A DNA stretch of 64,000 nt from Rhizophagus clarus (Eukaryota; Glomeromycota; Glomeromycetes; Glomerales; Glomeraceae), in NCBI GenBank assembly GCA_015698045.1, contig BLAL01000012.1, positions 1,488,001 through 1,552,000 of the forward strand, written 5' to 3'. The position numbers and the translations under genes are program-made. Positions 19,807 to 32,970 of this stretch are shown here, piece after piece; the stretch's first letter is position 1, and the number at the start of each line of letters is the position of its first letter. The notes under the pieces were generated by a model. It had not been told where the DNA came from, made no database searches, and saw only the letters and a list, made by a program, of their open reading frames with translations.

Positions 19807-21497
19807 CTCAATTTACAGTGAACTGTTACAAAAATTACATAACAGTCTAGACTAAACTTGGTAAAAAACTAAAATCACATGATTATTAACAGATAAAAAT
19901 TACACTCTTTCCACTGATCACTCCTTCGAAATTTTATAACGTTTAAAAAAAAATCGGTAGGAAAGTTTGGATGAACGTTTTAAATAATATACAAGTTCAC
20001 AAATACTTTTTATACGGAAATATGAGTATGACGAACGTCGAGATGGATTTTGGAGACGAGATAGGCCAGGATAGACCGAGGTTTTGGAAGAAGTCATTAC
20101 TTCTTCAAATTCATAAGTCGCTATTTTTTTTAGAGAATGAATCAATAGTCTTACTAAAATTAATTGAAATAGTTATATACTTTGTGCGAAGACATCTTTT
20201 CAGTAGCTCAAAATTCGGATTAGTCGGAGGCACAGCAAATGAACAATAAACATGCAGAGACCATTACAAAAAAAAATGAAATCAAGCAAAAGGAACCAAT
20301 AATAAGTAAAATTCTTCCAGTGAATCGATTGTTGATCAGGAGATCGACAAAAATAAATACGATAAAACATCGGCAACTGGAAAAAATTGAAACTGCATTA
20401 CAATTGGTGGACACTGAAGAGGTACATGTATTTGAATACACAAATGGTTAAAAGCTAGAACGGGAATGTATCTAATCAAAAGAATTAATACATTGTTTCT
20501 ATTAGAAGATAAAATTTATTATACAAGATGATTTCCTGATTCATGTAAAGTCCACAAATTCTTCAACAAATTCTTGGCAATTAATAAAACTGGTCAAAGA
20601 AGACATTTATGAAGATAAAAAAAAATTGATGTCAGGTTAAGAAATATTCAGCGGCTTTTGTTAGAATTATTATTTTTAGCTTTTTTAGTAGCGAGAATAC
20701 AACGAAAGAGAAATTTGAGATTAAAGGATTGTAAAGACCTGACGAATCTATCAAAAGATTTCCTATTCTTAATTAATATAAAGGATTTTAATGAGGATAA
20801 CTGTAAGTAAAATTCTGAGGGAACGTCCACACAAAATCAAATTTCTATAAATGATAGTGTACAACAAAGTTTTTTTGATTATGATAAATTATTTGAAATA
20901 TTCACTAATTCATCACAAAATTGTTTGTATAAAATTAATATTTTCCTTTTCTAAACTCAAATTATAATCATCAGGAATTACTGTATATGTGATAATCGAC
21001 GGTGACAGAATGAATAATTAAAGAGTATAATAATGATTTATGCTAATTATTTGTTGAAAATGGGATTTGAATGGAATTAACTTATTTAAGGATTTATTTT
21101 ATTATTTTTCAATTGTTATATTACTAGGTTTAGATTATTAATTTATTTTTTATTTTTATTTTTAAATAAGGCTGGGACTGTCATTAAATTTCAGTAAGCA
21201 GCGGATAATCTACACTAAGATATACTGAAAACTACTCTATCGAATAATTCAATGAAACCCCTACGTGAAGAGCCACCCGCCTATCGATAATATGAAAGAC
21301 ATAGCCTTGCGTCCTAGCCCATCGTATCAAACAGAGAAAGTCTATGACATTCACACAAAAAAGACGAGTAAAAACTATACTCCTAATCTAATTGAGGAAC
21401 CAAATTTTTCTTTCATCTAATGATGCTACACGTAAATTCTGTCAGGTGTAGAATGAAGTATTTTGGAAAGGTCCATAATTGTATTATCTCTTAAAGT
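19807..21497. other. Intergenic, doubtful short frames
   Basis: Contains a short plus-strand frame 20239-20451 with a basic product (IINN-type start MNNKHAETITKKNEIKQKE) after a CTTTTCAG acceptor-like site; it may be an exon or relic but nothing supports it further. The stretch 21170-21340 is richer in GC than its flanks; I cannot assign it. Confidence 0.35.
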
Positions 21498-22854
21498 TTA
21501 GACGTCAAAAAAATTGACGTCATCAGATGACGATCTATGGGTAAAATTATTATTATCAATTCTTTCAGGTAACGGAGTCCTAGGACTACGGGAGCTTTCA
21601 GGAGTAAAGGTAACATAACCTGAAGGTTGAGAGGCAGACGCACAATTTACGTCTGCAGGCGTAATAGTTGCAGCACTATCATTACTGTATCGACAGTTGA
21701 TATGCCTATCAGGCGGAGGTGTAAACGGACCATGAATACGATGTAAAAATACATCAGGTGAGGCCAATAAAGCAGAATCTTCTTGAGAAATAATAAAAGT
21801 TCGTTTATCATCCTGATGATTAGGAGTGATATCAACAACAGATCGTTCTTCTGGGTATTTCATAATCGTATCTATGTGAGAAATAATTTCATTATAATGT
21901 TTAATATTGGCTAGTGCTAGAGATTCGCGCCAGTAATGATCTTGAAGGTAACAAAGGTTTAAATTGAGATTATAACAGGATTTATAATATTCTATCGCAT
22001 CCCCAGAAAAATTAGGAGGCAAAGGAGGAAGCTTGTTTTTGCGTTTATATCTTCGGCGTGCGTTTTTAACTTTTGATCGTAAACGTTTCATGGCTGCCAG
22101 ATCTATAACAAAATGATTGGATAAACCCGGAGCGTGAAAATGTGGTGGTGGTTGTTTTCTTGGACAATGATGAATCTATTTTAAAATGGTAACCGGTTTC
22201 TTATCCCTATCAGTCATCGTGCGTAAAAGAAATGGTTTTTTGATTGCACTATCAACATTTTGTTTCAGAATTAATGTACTCAACCGCTTAAAGCGTTGAA
22301 TTTGTTGAGAAGATCTAATAATATCAAACTTTAAAGATCTATATTCTTTGAAATATTTCCATCGTTTGTGATCAGCCATGTTGTGACGAAAAACATCTGG
22401 AGCACCCCTGACTGACTTGATGATAACATCATATGAAATGCCTAAACGATTTGAATGCACATGTTTAACTTCTTTGGTTTGAGCACGACGCTTTAATTCA
22501 TCTGCATAATATTTCTTATCTCGAGGTACATAATATGTTGGGATATTTTGACGTAGATGTGAAAGTTCTCTGATGATCACCGGGTAATTCCGTGTCATTA
22601 GTGACTACCATAAAATTATTGGTGTTCAGACCAAATGATGAACCAAGCCCTAAATGTAAAAGGTAATAACGAGCTTTCTTTGTGTTATACAGGGTACCTA
22701 CTCCTCTTGTATCACACGATAGATAAGGGCGAAGATGGTAAAGAAAAAAAGAAACAGGGAAAATAGTTGCAGGTTTGTAAAGTCGAACGATAGCAGAACC
22801 TTTAGAGGGTTCGTTGGGTGTGTTATCAATAGGAATATGGGAAGAGGTAGCCAT
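21498..22854 (-). pseudogene. DUF8211-like gene, broken
   Basis: Three minus-strand frames form one colinear product. 22854 to about 22575 begins MATSSHIPIDNTPNEPSKGS and includes YLSCDTRGVGTLYNTKKARY and GLGSSFGLNTNN. A one-base shift near 22575 leads into VIIRELSHLRQNIPTYYVPR and SNRLGISYDVIIKSVRGAPD. A single in-frame TAG after PVTILK separates this from CPRKQPPPHFHAPGLSNHFV and the basic MKRLRSKVKNARRRYKRKNK part, which runs on to the stop at 21498 through a Pro/Ser-rich tail. From memory this matches a Glomeromycotina-restricted family annotated DUF8211, function unknown. Few lesions and higher GC than neighbours suggest recent loss. An intron could replace the shift, but I see no good splice pair. 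Confidence 0.6.
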
Positions 22855-23771
22855 AGTATCAGCTGAGTTTCAGGTTATGAAAGGAGAAGTAGCGGGGAGG
22901 TGCAGTTTAAAAAATTTTGTTCCTAACTTTGTAACGCTTAACAGAGGGGATAAAACAGTCTAAAACTTCCAAAAAAAAAGGAAAGAGGGTGAAAAAATAA
23001 AATAACAAGTACGATATTTGACAAGAAAAACTCTAGCCGTTATGAGGAGGAGTTTGCTACGCAGAAACGTTAAAAAACGAGTCAGAAAAAATTTTATTTT
23101 TGTGCAAATTTTCAGGAACGGGAAAGAGTTTTTATTATTTATTTATTTATTTTTATTTAAATAATATTATTATTCGATCACGTGTCTGCCGTAGCTAAAC
23201 TATTACGCTACTAATAACATTCAAGTATGTGGCTGATCAAAAGATTGTTACCTCAAAAGAATTTCTTATTTATTCAATGGGAAAAAGCAAATAATGAGTG
23301 TAATGTTGATCAATCATAATTCGAAAATTTTGCGCCATAAATCCGTAAAAAAAAAAAAAATAAAAGAATGAAAAATGAAAAGAAAATTTTCTTTAACATA
23401 TAAAAAATAACAATCTACTATAATATAAAATTTAATAATGGTATCTTTTTTTTTTTTTTTTATAATAACCACTTATAAGAAACGGCTGATCACAAGAAGG
23501 TTTGAAATTTTTTTTTATTAAGGAAACTTATTTTGTCGAGTTGAAAATTGCATACTTTAATCATCAGCTATAATCGATGATCGTACTAATTCCAAACTTA
23601 TAGTAAGAAGAACGGTTGTGGTTTAGCATCATATGCTATAACTATGTAGCAAATGTGGTACAGTACGTAAGACAATTTCGTACAACATGTCACGACGACC
23701 ATCAAAATAATTATAAATGTCAACTTCAAAAAAAAAAAGTTTTTTTTTTGGTTAACTAAACGTTTTTTAAA
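22855..23771. promoter_or_regulatory. Intergenic with clade A F-box upstream region
   Basis: Head-to-head spacer between the DUF8211-like gene (minus) and the F-box gene (plus). The proximal part holds GTACAACATGTCAC (23680-23693), an AATTATAAATG box near 23711 and homopurine/homopyrimidine runs just before the ATG. A palindromic GC-richer stretch near 23175-23225 is unexplained. Confidence 0.4.
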
Positions 23772-25166
23772 ATGTCCAAGTTGAACAGAGACGTTCTCTA
23801 TTTGATATTCGAAGAATTTCGAAATGATGAAAAGACTCTTCATTCATGTCTTTTAGTTAATAAAACTTGGTGTGAAACGATTATTCCGATTTTATGGAAG
23901 GACCCCTGGAAATACTTAAAACGGGAAAAAGAAAAATCATTATTAAACGTTATTATTTCACATTTATCAGACGAGTCAAAAAACAACTTAAAAAGGTTAG
24001 GCATTAAATTTTTGACAAATTTATATCGGAAACCATTATTTAATTATATTAGTTATTGTAGGCATTTAGATTTGTATAAAGTTAAAACAATAATTAATGC
24101 TGCAGATAAAGATTCCGAAAAGATAATTATTAAAAAAGATATATTTGGTCTTTTTATTAACGAACATACAAGATTTACACATCTTTATATACCTTATCAG
24201 GTATTTCTAATTCCTGGATCTAAATGCTGCATTTCAGAAATTGAATTTCTTAGTTGTAATACAAGCGTAAATGACAATATTTTAGTTGAATTAACTGAAA
24301 TATGTAAATCAATTAAGGAATTGGAACTTATTATCGAAGTACAAAATAACAATTATCAAATTATTAGATTAATTAAAACTCAAAAAAAATTGGTTAGTGT
24401 TAGTTTTCTAACCGATTATTTGTATACTAATGCCGATGAGACATTTCGTATACTACTAGAAAATTCATTGATTAAACATGCAAATACTATACAATATTTT
24501 AAAGCAACTAAACAACCTGCCACACAGATCCTTTCATCATTTGTAAATTTAAGAATATTAGAGTTAGATTGTATTTCTACTGATTCATGGAATTGTTTAG
24601 AGAATTTGTCTTTACCTTTCTTACAAATTTTAAAAGCTAATCAAGTTCCGATTAAAGCTTTAACAAAATTAATTGAAAATACGAACGGATATCTTATTGA
24701 AATAAATATCGATCATAAAAATCATGATGAAATAAGTAATCAAAGAATTATTCAAGTCATTTATCAAAATTGTCCATTCTTAAAATATCTTAAACTAAAG
24801 CTAATTAATAGTAATATTTTAGAATTAGAAAACTTATTAATTAATTGTCATCATTTAGATGGATTATTTATCATTACAAATAATACAACAGATAGTGTAT
24901 TTGATTGGAATAATTTATTTGTAATACTGACTAAATCTACACCTATTACTTTATTTAAGTTTAAATTTAGTTTTTATCCTTCTTATAGTAGACCAATTGA
25001 AACAGAATCCTTGAAATTATTTTTTGATAATTGGAAGGAAAGATATCCTATGTTATTACAATTCAGTCAATTAGGAAATATAGAAGATTTAATACATAAA
25101 TATAAAGCAAAAGGAATAGTTAAAAAATTCAATAATTATTTATATGGTAAAGATTTTGAATGGTAA
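23772..25166 (+). CDS. F-box/LRR protein, clade A, 464 aa
   Basis: Intact single exon. The F-box is at residues 1-50 (SKLNRDVLYLIFEEFRND, then LVNKTWCETIIPILWKDPWK). Leucine-rich repeats follow, such as ILSSFVNLRILELDC and CPFLKYLKLKLINS, with the clade signature LFIKN-like block ILTKSTPITLFKFKFSF and the closing KYKAKGIVKKFNNYLYGKDF. The start is fixed by alignment with the paralogues at 29151 and 37301. It lacks the clade B C-terminal block (LLSEKEAL). Probable SCF adaptor. Confidence 0.9.
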   Translation: MSKLNRDVLYLIFEEFRNDEKTLHSCLLVNKTWCETIIPILWKDPWKYLKREKEKSLLNVIISHLSDESKNNLKRLGIKFLTNLYRKPLFNYISYCRHLDLYKVKTIINAADKDSEKIIIKKDIFGLFINEHTRFTHLYIPYQVFLIPGSKCCISEIEFLSCNTSVNDNILVELTEICKSIKELELIIEVQNNNYQIIRLIKTQKKLVSVSFLTDYLYTNADETFRILLENSLIKHANTIQYFKATKQPATQILSSFVNLRILELDCISTDSWNCLENLSLPFLQILKANQVPIKALTKLIENTNGYLIEINIDHKNHDEISNQRIIQVIYQNCPFLKYLKLKLINSNILELENLLINCHHLDGLFIITNNTTDSVFDWNNLFVILTKSTPITLFKFKFSFYPSYSRPIETESLKLFFDNWKERYPMLLQFSQLGNIEDLIHKYKAKGIVKKFNNYLYGKDFEW

Positions 25167-27768
25167 ACTTAGAATATAACAGAATTTTATATTTATTTTA
25201 TAAACAGCTTATTTATAATTATAAATATTATCTTCATTTCAAATAACAAAATATTTAAGTGCGAATTTATTTTATTATTTAGTGTCTTATTAACACTGAA
25301 CTTATTAGTGAAACAATAATAGTATAGTAGTAGTATTATAGGCGTAAGCACATCTCAAGATCCATGAAAAACTAAGTTGAATTCGTATATTTTATCTGTA
25401 GTCTCTAATTTTTTTATATGATTAATTTAACATATTCAATTGTAATAATTTTTGGATCAAAGTTGTTTAAACTTAATCTTATAATTATTTGTGATTCAGT
25501 TGGTTTATGTTTACTATTCAAAAAAGTTTAATATTCTACCGATATAAAGAAGTACATTACCCAAAGTTTCTTTGAGGATAAATCAATGAATTTAAAAAAT
25601 CAAATCATTTAAGGTGTCTTTCAACACATTAACAAGAGATAACGAAGATTTATAAATCAAAGTATCTAGATTTTGGATAGCAATATTTTAAAGTTATTAA
25701 AGTTATTAAATATTTATTCTGTCCAGTTTGAATTAATAATATGGGAATTTTTTCCCGAAGATCTAGTTCAAGCTACCAGAACTTTGAATTATCATATTTT
25801 TGTAAAACAAATTTTCGCAATGAATATACAGTATCTAAAACAAAAAATTATTAGTTATTTTTACTAAAACAATTAGTTGGGAGTTTTAAAGAAAATTATA
25901 TAGAAATAAATTTTCTCTTTATTTTCTGTCACCCAATTCTTACCATTTATATTTCAATCTTTTTCGAACAACTTGTATGATTCACTTGAGGAAAATTAAC
26001 AAATGGTGATGCTAAGAAGAAAAAATAAATGTGAAAGGATTAATATGGTTGCAAATCATATTAAACCTTATAAGAAGTTCTATCATGCACATGCAAGAGA
26101 GCAAGGTGCATAAAGGTACCTCATCCAGTCACATGTTATAGTTGTTAATGTTTGCAACTTAAATTTTTCTTAAAAGTCCATTGTTAAAATCTAAATCTAA
26201 TAAATAAATGAAAATATTTTCACTAAACACTATAATATAAATAATAAATTATTTCTATATTAATCTTTCTATTTAATTTCAACCTATTTTACTTGCCATA
26301 TTATTCATTATTAAGACAACTATAGAACCTCAGTTTCTCTCAGGCTACAGCTGTATTGGCAAAATATAATTTCGCCTAGTAAAAGTGCCATGTACTGTAC
26401 AGTGTACACATGAATTTCTTCTCTTGCAAGAACATAAAAATGGTACTTACCATAATAACAGATGACTTTTTTATTAAAATTCCATAATATTTTTTCAAAA
26501 AATGTTAAATATTATATAGAAAAATGAGTGTTAACATAACGAAATGTTTTCACATGAATATCTTCAAGAAATTTTTTCGTCACGGACAAGTCTTCTATGA
26601 ACATTTCACTATTTTATAGACAACTTTGAACGATATAGAGCTTCAGTCAAGTAATGCTGCGACTTCTACTTCCCGCAAATTTATAAATCCTATGGGAATT
26701 CAAACTTTTTCCCATAAATATTTTCTTATAAAGATGACTCATAATTATTTTGATTGTATGATTACTTATAGCTTTACGTAACAAGATATTATGTACTACA
26801 TCAATGTAGTCATATGAGATATAATCGGTCTTATTTCATGTGCGTGAAAGTGTAATTATGAAAAGAATTTTTTATTTGTTTTGAATAAATAATATAGTTA
26901 TCATGGAGTAATTCATAGTATCTGCGCGACTAAGAGTTATGATAAGAAAATTCCCATAAAGAAATATTAGGCTTATCACTAATTTTTCTATTGATAATAA
27001 TATGATATATTATACTAGGCAGTAAGTGTTCGTCAAATTAGAAAAAATAAAAATTAATAATATTTTTTTTTGTGAGAAAAACAATAATTAATGGTTGTTA
27101 TTCGTGCGTGTTATAACCCATTAAAATTGCCAGAATATAAAACTTGTTTTATTAGCTAAATAATAAATATTTGATTATGGCTGTCTTTATTATACATTCA
27201 CTAATTAACGCTAAAGTTTTTGTATTTTTTTTAAATTATTTTACATCTAGATTAAAATTAGTATATATTAAATGAAGCTTCAGTCCTTCATCAGAAGTAA
27301 GTTTTTTTCAAATATAAAAATTTCTTATTGTATACTAGTTTTCACAGTCTTCGAGTAATATTATAAGTGGATAATTTGCGATTATGCCATTAAATTTAGA
27401 TAATTTTAAAGTTTCCGATTTTCTTTTAGAAATTCAATCCTTGAAATATTATAAAAACAATGACTTAATTATCGCAAATTCTTCAGAATGTTATAAAAAG
27501 TTCAAAGATTGATTCATCATTGCTAGAAAATAAAATTTGTTGAAATTCTTTATATTTAGCGACTTATGATCTTGATGTGCGTTCCCATTGAGTAAAGTAG
27601 CGACAATTATAAATCTCATAAATTGTATTTTATTTAATAGCTTTCCATTTATATGAAAATCCTTTTTTAGTTACAACCAAGTTGAATTTAACTAATGTTT
27701 TACTCCAATATAAATATAATAATATATTAAATACAAATATATTAATATAAGAACTGAAATATAACCAA
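25167..27768. other. Intergenic 2.6 kb, convergent F-box genes
   Basis: Spacer between two converging clade A genes. A short frame 27384-27512 (MPLNLDNFKVSDFLLEIQSL) could be a gene relic but is unsupported. Otherwise AT-rich with no repeats that I can see. Confidence 0.4.
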
Positions 27769-29151
27769 TTAAATCCATTCAAAGTCTTCACCATGCAAAT
27801 AATTATCATATTTTTCAATTATTCCTTCTGCTTTATATTTTTCTATCAAATTAGAAGAATATACCTTTATGTTACTATTAGCACATTGACTTAATTGTAA
27901 TAACATAGGATGTCTACCTTTCCAATTATCAAAAAATAGTTTTAAGGATTCTGGTTCAACTTGTCTATAATAAAGACCAAATTTAAATTTAAACAAACTA
28001 TCTGGTGATGATTCAGTTAAAATTTTAAATAAATTATTACAATCAAATACATCTCTCACATTATCCATAATAATGAATAATCCAATCAAAAATTGACAAT
28101 TAACCAATAAATTTTTTAATTCTAAAATGTTACAATTCTTGAATAATAATTTAAGGTATTTAAGGTTAGGACAATTTTGATAGATGGCTTCAATAATTTT
28201 TTTATTATATTTTTCGTCATGTCGTATATTATCAATTTTTATTAAAATAAGGTGTCCACCTGTATTTTCAATTAAATTTGTTAAAGGCTTAATTGGGACT
28301 CGGCTAGCTTTTAGAATTTCTAAGAAAGGTAATGATAAATTCTCTAAACAATTCCATGTTATATCAAGATAATTACATTTCAATTCTAATATTTTTAAAT
28401 TAACAAATAATAAAAGAATCCCTGTCGTAGGCTGTTTGGTTATCATAAAGTAATGAATATTATTCGCATGTTTTATCAAAGAATTTTCAAGAGATTTACA
28501 AAATTGTTCATCGTTTCGTGCCCAATTAGTTAGAAAACAAACACTTGATAAATTTTTTTGGGCTTCAATTAATCTGGTAATTCCATAATTATTGTTACGA
28601 ACTTCGATGAAAAGTTCTAATTCTTTGATCGATTTGCATATTTCTGCTAGTCCGACTAAAATATCATCGTCTATTCTAGTATTACAACTAAGGAATTCTA
28701 TATTTGAAAAGCATCGCTTTGCTCCAGGAACATGATATAATTGAAATTCAAATTGGTCGTTTATATAAAGGTGTGTATATTTCATGTTTTCATTAATAAA
28801 AAGTTTGATTATTTCGTCCTTAGGTAAAATATGTATTTTAATTATATTTCCTATGTGATTAGAATATAAATACCTACAAAAACTAATATAATTGAATGAA
28901 ACTTTTTGATATAAATCCTTAACGCCTTCACTTAAATTATTTTTCATTTCATCTGATAAATGTGAAATAATAACGTATAAAAATGATTTTTCTTTTCCAA
29001 ACTTTAAGAATTTCCAAGGATTTTTCCATAAAATTGGAATAATTGTTTCACACCAAGTTTTATTAACTGAAAGACATGAATAAAGAGTTTTTCCATCATC
29101 TTGTAATTCTTCAAATATTAAATAAAGGACATCTCTATTTAATTTCGACAT
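27769..29151 (-). CDS. F-box/LRR protein, clade A, 460 aa
   Basis: Intact single exon on the minus strand. The N-terminus MSKLNRDVLYLIFEELQDDG with VNKTWCETIIPILWKNPWKF is almost the same as that of 23772, while the repeat region has diverged (KQPTTGILLLFVNLKILELK; CPNLKYLKLLFKNC). It closes in KAEGIIEKYDNYLHGEDFEW. A long T/C run sits immediately upstream of the ATG. Inverted relative to 23772, so the pair may come from an inverted duplication. Confidence 0.9.
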   Translation of the reverse strand: MSKLNRDVLYLIFEELQDDGKTLYSCLSVNKTWCETIIPILWKNPWKFLKFGKEKSFLYVIISHLSDEMKNNLSEGVKDLYQKVSFNYISFCRYLYSNHIGNIIKIHILPKDEIIKLFINENMKYTHLYINDQFEFQLYHVPGAKRCFSNIEFLSCNTRIDDDILVGLAEICKSIKELELFIEVRNNNYGITRLIEAQKNLSSVCFLTNWARNDEQFCKSLENSLIKHANNIHYFMITKQPTTGILLLFVNLKILELKCNYLDITWNCLENLSLPFLEILKASRVPIKPLTNLIENTGGHLILIKIDNIRHDEKYNKKIIEAIYQNCPNLKYLKLLFKNCNILELKNLLVNCQFLIGLFIIMDNVRDVFDCNNLFKILTESSPDSLFKFKFGLYYRQVEPESLKLFFDNWKGRHPMLLQLSQCANSNIKVYSSNLIEKYKAEGIIEKYDNYLHGEDFEWI

Positions 29152-29548
29152 TTTTCTTTTTTTTCTTTTTTTTTTTTTTTTTTTTTTTTGAAAGAAAAGG
29201 TTAATTTGTATGACTCATTTGTATTACATGGTATGTCATACAAATATGATTTATGTTAAAAAAATATTAAATGATCGGCATATCAGCACGTATTGTACTC
29301 TTGAATACAATGGTAACAGAAAGGGAATTAGTTCCGATTTGATCACAATTATACCTCTTTCAGCAGGTATTTCGGCGATTTCTTCTTTCTACACGCTAAG
29401 AATCGTCAAGCAACTCCGTTTTTTTCATCAAGATCTCGTATCTCGTAATATATTACATCAACAATCGAAATCGTTTCATTTGTGACAATTAATAATTTTA
29501 GGGACGATCTTCACTATAAGCCACTACGTGAATTAATGAAAATAAAAT

Positions 29549-29607
29549 ACGAATACTATTGTGCTAATTGTCTACCGATTGTTGCAATAAAATACACGAT
29601 ATTATTA
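29549..29607 (+). repeat. 59-bp direct repeat, copy 1
   Basis: Begins ACGAATACTATTGTGCTAAT and ends ATATTATTA. A second copy at 30176-30234 differs at three positions. The two bracket 568 bp that include the minisatellite. Confidence 0.75.
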
Positions 29608-29700
29608 CAAATACAAATAAAGAAAAAATATATATATAATAAAATATAAATAAATATAACATAAAATAAAAAAAAAAATATTATCTAATAAAGGGAGCTG

Positions 29701-29796
29701 TCCGAAATCCTGAAACTCAAAATCCCGACTATCAAAATCCTGATAGGCAAAAACCTGACAAGTACAAAATCCTGACAGGTGCAAAATCCGACAGAT
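29701..29796 (+). repeat. Minisatellite, ~16-bp unit around AAATCCTGACAGG
   Basis: Six degenerate copies: AAATCCTGAAACTC, AAATCCCGACTATC, AAATCCTGATAGGC, AAAACCTGACAAGTAC, AAATCCTGACAGGTGC, AAATCCGACAGATC. No frame is implied. Confidence 0.7.
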
Positions 29797-30175
29797 CATT
29801 AATATTTTTTATTGGCATAAGATAGTAGTTTCGCACTATTTTTTATACATGAGAGGAGTTACTTAGGGTTAGTTTAAGGTTAGTATTTTTAATCACACGA
29901 GTCGGTGCTTATTGATTCGACGAAAAAAAAAAAAAAATTTTAAAAACAATTCAGTTATTTTTTACTGTTGCGATAAACCTAGTTTCACCTGACTTTTTGG
30001 CAATAACATTTAGTATTGTTTGCATCATTAATTAAGAATTTAATAAATATAAAAAGCAGTAAAAAATTTTGTTTTATGAGTAAATTCATTTAAATTTTTT
30101 TCCTAACACTAAAACTTTTGATATTTTAAGCAATCATATTATTCAAAAATATGAGCGAGCTATCAAAAATAGAAG

Positions 30176-30234
30176 ACGAATACTATTATGCTAATTGTCT
30201 ACCGATTGTTACAATAAAATACACAATATTATTA
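30176..30234 (+). repeat. 59-bp direct repeat, copy 2
   Basis: Second copy of the repeat at 29549-29607, about 95% identical by eye. Confidence 0.75.
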
Positions 30235-32561
30235 ATGGTTTTATCTGAACCAGATATATCTCTATCCAATTTGAAGTTAAAACCTAAAAATAAAAATAAA
30301 TCTTGATTACTCTAATTTGATTTGCTCCACGTAGTTATATCACGTGATTTACTTGATCTTGTAGCTTATCCGCAATAAGTCACACGACCATGACCTATAG
30401 ACTTATTCTCTCTCTCTCTCTTTCTCTATATAATTATGACGTTATTTTACAATACTTTCATTACTTTGGTTCACCATTAATCCATTTTGCAATGCCACCA
30501 TCAGGTTCAGCTATTTCTATTATACTGGATCTATAAATCTGATAAAATGTAACCTATTCAATTGTTTTTAATAAAAAATTATTTACTACTACTTTCATCG
30601 TATAATGAATCTTTTTAAAGCTTATTGTTATCAGGATTTTGCTTTTCATATTTCCGTTCTTCTAAATTGATGATCACATTCATTGTGTCATAATTCTAAA
30701 TTTGCATTAACTGTATTATAATTTTTATTTGGTTAAATTCAATTCCGACCAGACTATGAAAGGACCAGAGAAAATTGATTAATATTGAAAAAAAATTATT
30801 TAATATCTTTGAATTTCTTAAAATAGATAACGACAGGAAGAGAAGTGAGTGTCAAAAACTCAAAACTTGAAAACTGAATTTTTCCTGATTCACTAATAAA
30901 TTTTTTCAAAATTAATAAATAAAAAGAAATAACCAATATCTCAAGACTCAAGAGCTTTTATAAATTAATTTATTATAATATTCTTTCTAAAAAAAAAAAA
31001 AAAAAAATTCAAAGTAAATTATTCTTAAGATTAAAAATTTTGAACATTTTACTAACAGTAATCAGGCACATGTGCTACAAAACTTACTTTTTTGTTTTGT
31101 TTTTTTTTAAAATTATAATAATTGTGTAGCAGATCCTTGAATAATTTTGCTTGAAATTATGATCAACGTTTTGTTACTATTAATTCTTCCCGTTTTTACC
31201 ATGTTCATATCGCGTAATTATTATGGAATTACCATCGGGAACCCGTATTCTTTTAAATAATATCTTGTTCTCGGCAGAATTAAGGGCTAAGGTCAACTGA
31301 TGTTCAATCAGCTGAGTGGCGCAGTTCCAATTAAAATCAAACCCGTTCCCAAATAAAAATGATCAAATATTACAGTATATTAAAAAAATAACTCTTTCAA
31401 AATTTCTATTACAAAACTTACTTCTTCAATTAAAACAAATAAATCCATACTAAAATAAAGGAAAAAAAATACTATAGAGTTAGTTTATTAAAAAAAAATT
31501 CATAATATTTAACAAAAAAAAAAATTAAAAAATTAATAAGTTATTTAAAATAATTTCTAAATAAATCTTAATTAAATATTTTATTAATTCGAAATTCAAT
31601 CTGCTGTAACTTAATAAATTGCATTTAAAGCTATTAATTATAATTTTTTGAATATTTCTATCGAATGATGTATTTTTTTTCTCACAGATTGTAAAAAAAC
31701 CTTTGAAGAATAAAAGAGCTACAGCTTGTATTTAAAGTAGAAAACTGTTATATATGCTTTCAAAACTTTTTAGCTTATCTAACTCGATGGGAAACTGATG
31801 GGAAAATAATAGAGAAACTAACGGAGTTTGCAAATGAACAAATATTTTATTACGACTTAATTAAAAGTAAATCATATTACACGACCCTGTAACACAAAGT
31901 GACATGATTTGTGAAACGTAATATTATTTCAGAATTCCGCCGATCGACCCTTATGTATACAAAATTTTGGTCATTTTGTAGAAGATAGTTCATTAAAATC
32001 GAAAAAAAAGTATCTTTCAAGATATAATCGAGAGGCGACGAGAGCTACTTTATAAATAAGAGTAAAAATATGTAATGTAATTGCTATTGGAATATGTACG
32101 ATATAAACAAAGTATAAGCAACTGGAATTACCGGACCTTTTTCGCGTATCACTTACGTTTTTTATTTAGACAATAATCTGTCCGGGTTGACCCATAATCA
32201 GAATAAAAAAAAAAAAATTTTATTCAGTTGTCTAAATAGATTAAAATTCTTTTTTTTTGCTAATTTTAAAATGACGTTGGTAGCTATATTTAAATAAAAA
32301 AAAAAGAAAACCGAAAACCGGACGAAAACTGGACGAATATTTAGTGTTTGAACATTTTGAAAACGGTAATAAATTTTCATTTAGTTGTGAACTAGGAATG
32401 ATTTTTAGAAATTAGAATTGATACGATAACAGATAAATATGTGACGTAACAAACTTGCCGATCGCGGCTTATACGATTTTTATTGGAAATCTGCAAAAAA
32501 AAATATAATTTTAGGCAAATCATATTATATTAAAGATTGTGTCATCATTTGCAACATGCGA

Positions 32562-32970
32562 TATGTTGAACAGAGACGTTCTTTATTTGATATTCATAAG
32601 ATCATTATAATTTGATAAAGGGACCCTTCTTTAATGGTTTTTCGGAGTAAAATGATTATCCCAATGTGATGGAAAGACAAATCACGAAGCCTTGTTAATT
32701 TGAAGGTGCTAGAATTGGTATGATATAATAAATTTTCCTCTAAATAAATGGAATTGTTTAGAAATTCATTATAAATATTGAAGTCATTGAAATTCAAGTT
32801 GAACCGTTCGCAAGATACAAGTGGATTTATTACAAAATTAAATATTGACTATGCGATCGGAGATTGTCAACGTTAATTTAAAGATTTCAAGGAAAATGAT
32901 TGGATTAAGAAAGTTTCTAGAAATATTTTTAAGTCATCGCCGATTAGATTCATTCTACCGATGTGCGTTG
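32562..32970 (+). pseudogene. Clade A F-box relic
   Basis: MLNRDVLYLIF at about 32574-32606 matches the clade A start, followed by decayed pieces: NLKVLEL near 32699, WNCLEI near 32750, and SSPIRFIL near 32937. The pieces are in family order but compressed to about 400 bp, so most of the gene has been deleted. It is an old relic. Confidence 0.65.

Larger units (their letters stand above)
29152..32561. other. Intergenic 3.4 kb with direct repeats and a minisatellite
   Basis: No gene supported. It contains a T-run next to the F-box start, a 59-bp direct repeat (29549 and 30176), a ~16-bp minisatellite (29701-29796), a CT-rich microsatellite near 30408-30427 and several A-runs. A short ACCGGACG-type iteration is near 32300-32340. 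Confidence 0.5.

Noticed and set aside
29160-29190. T-runs and A-runs as terminators
   Set aside because: Homopolymers are very frequent in this AT-rich genome and have no consistent position relative to genes.
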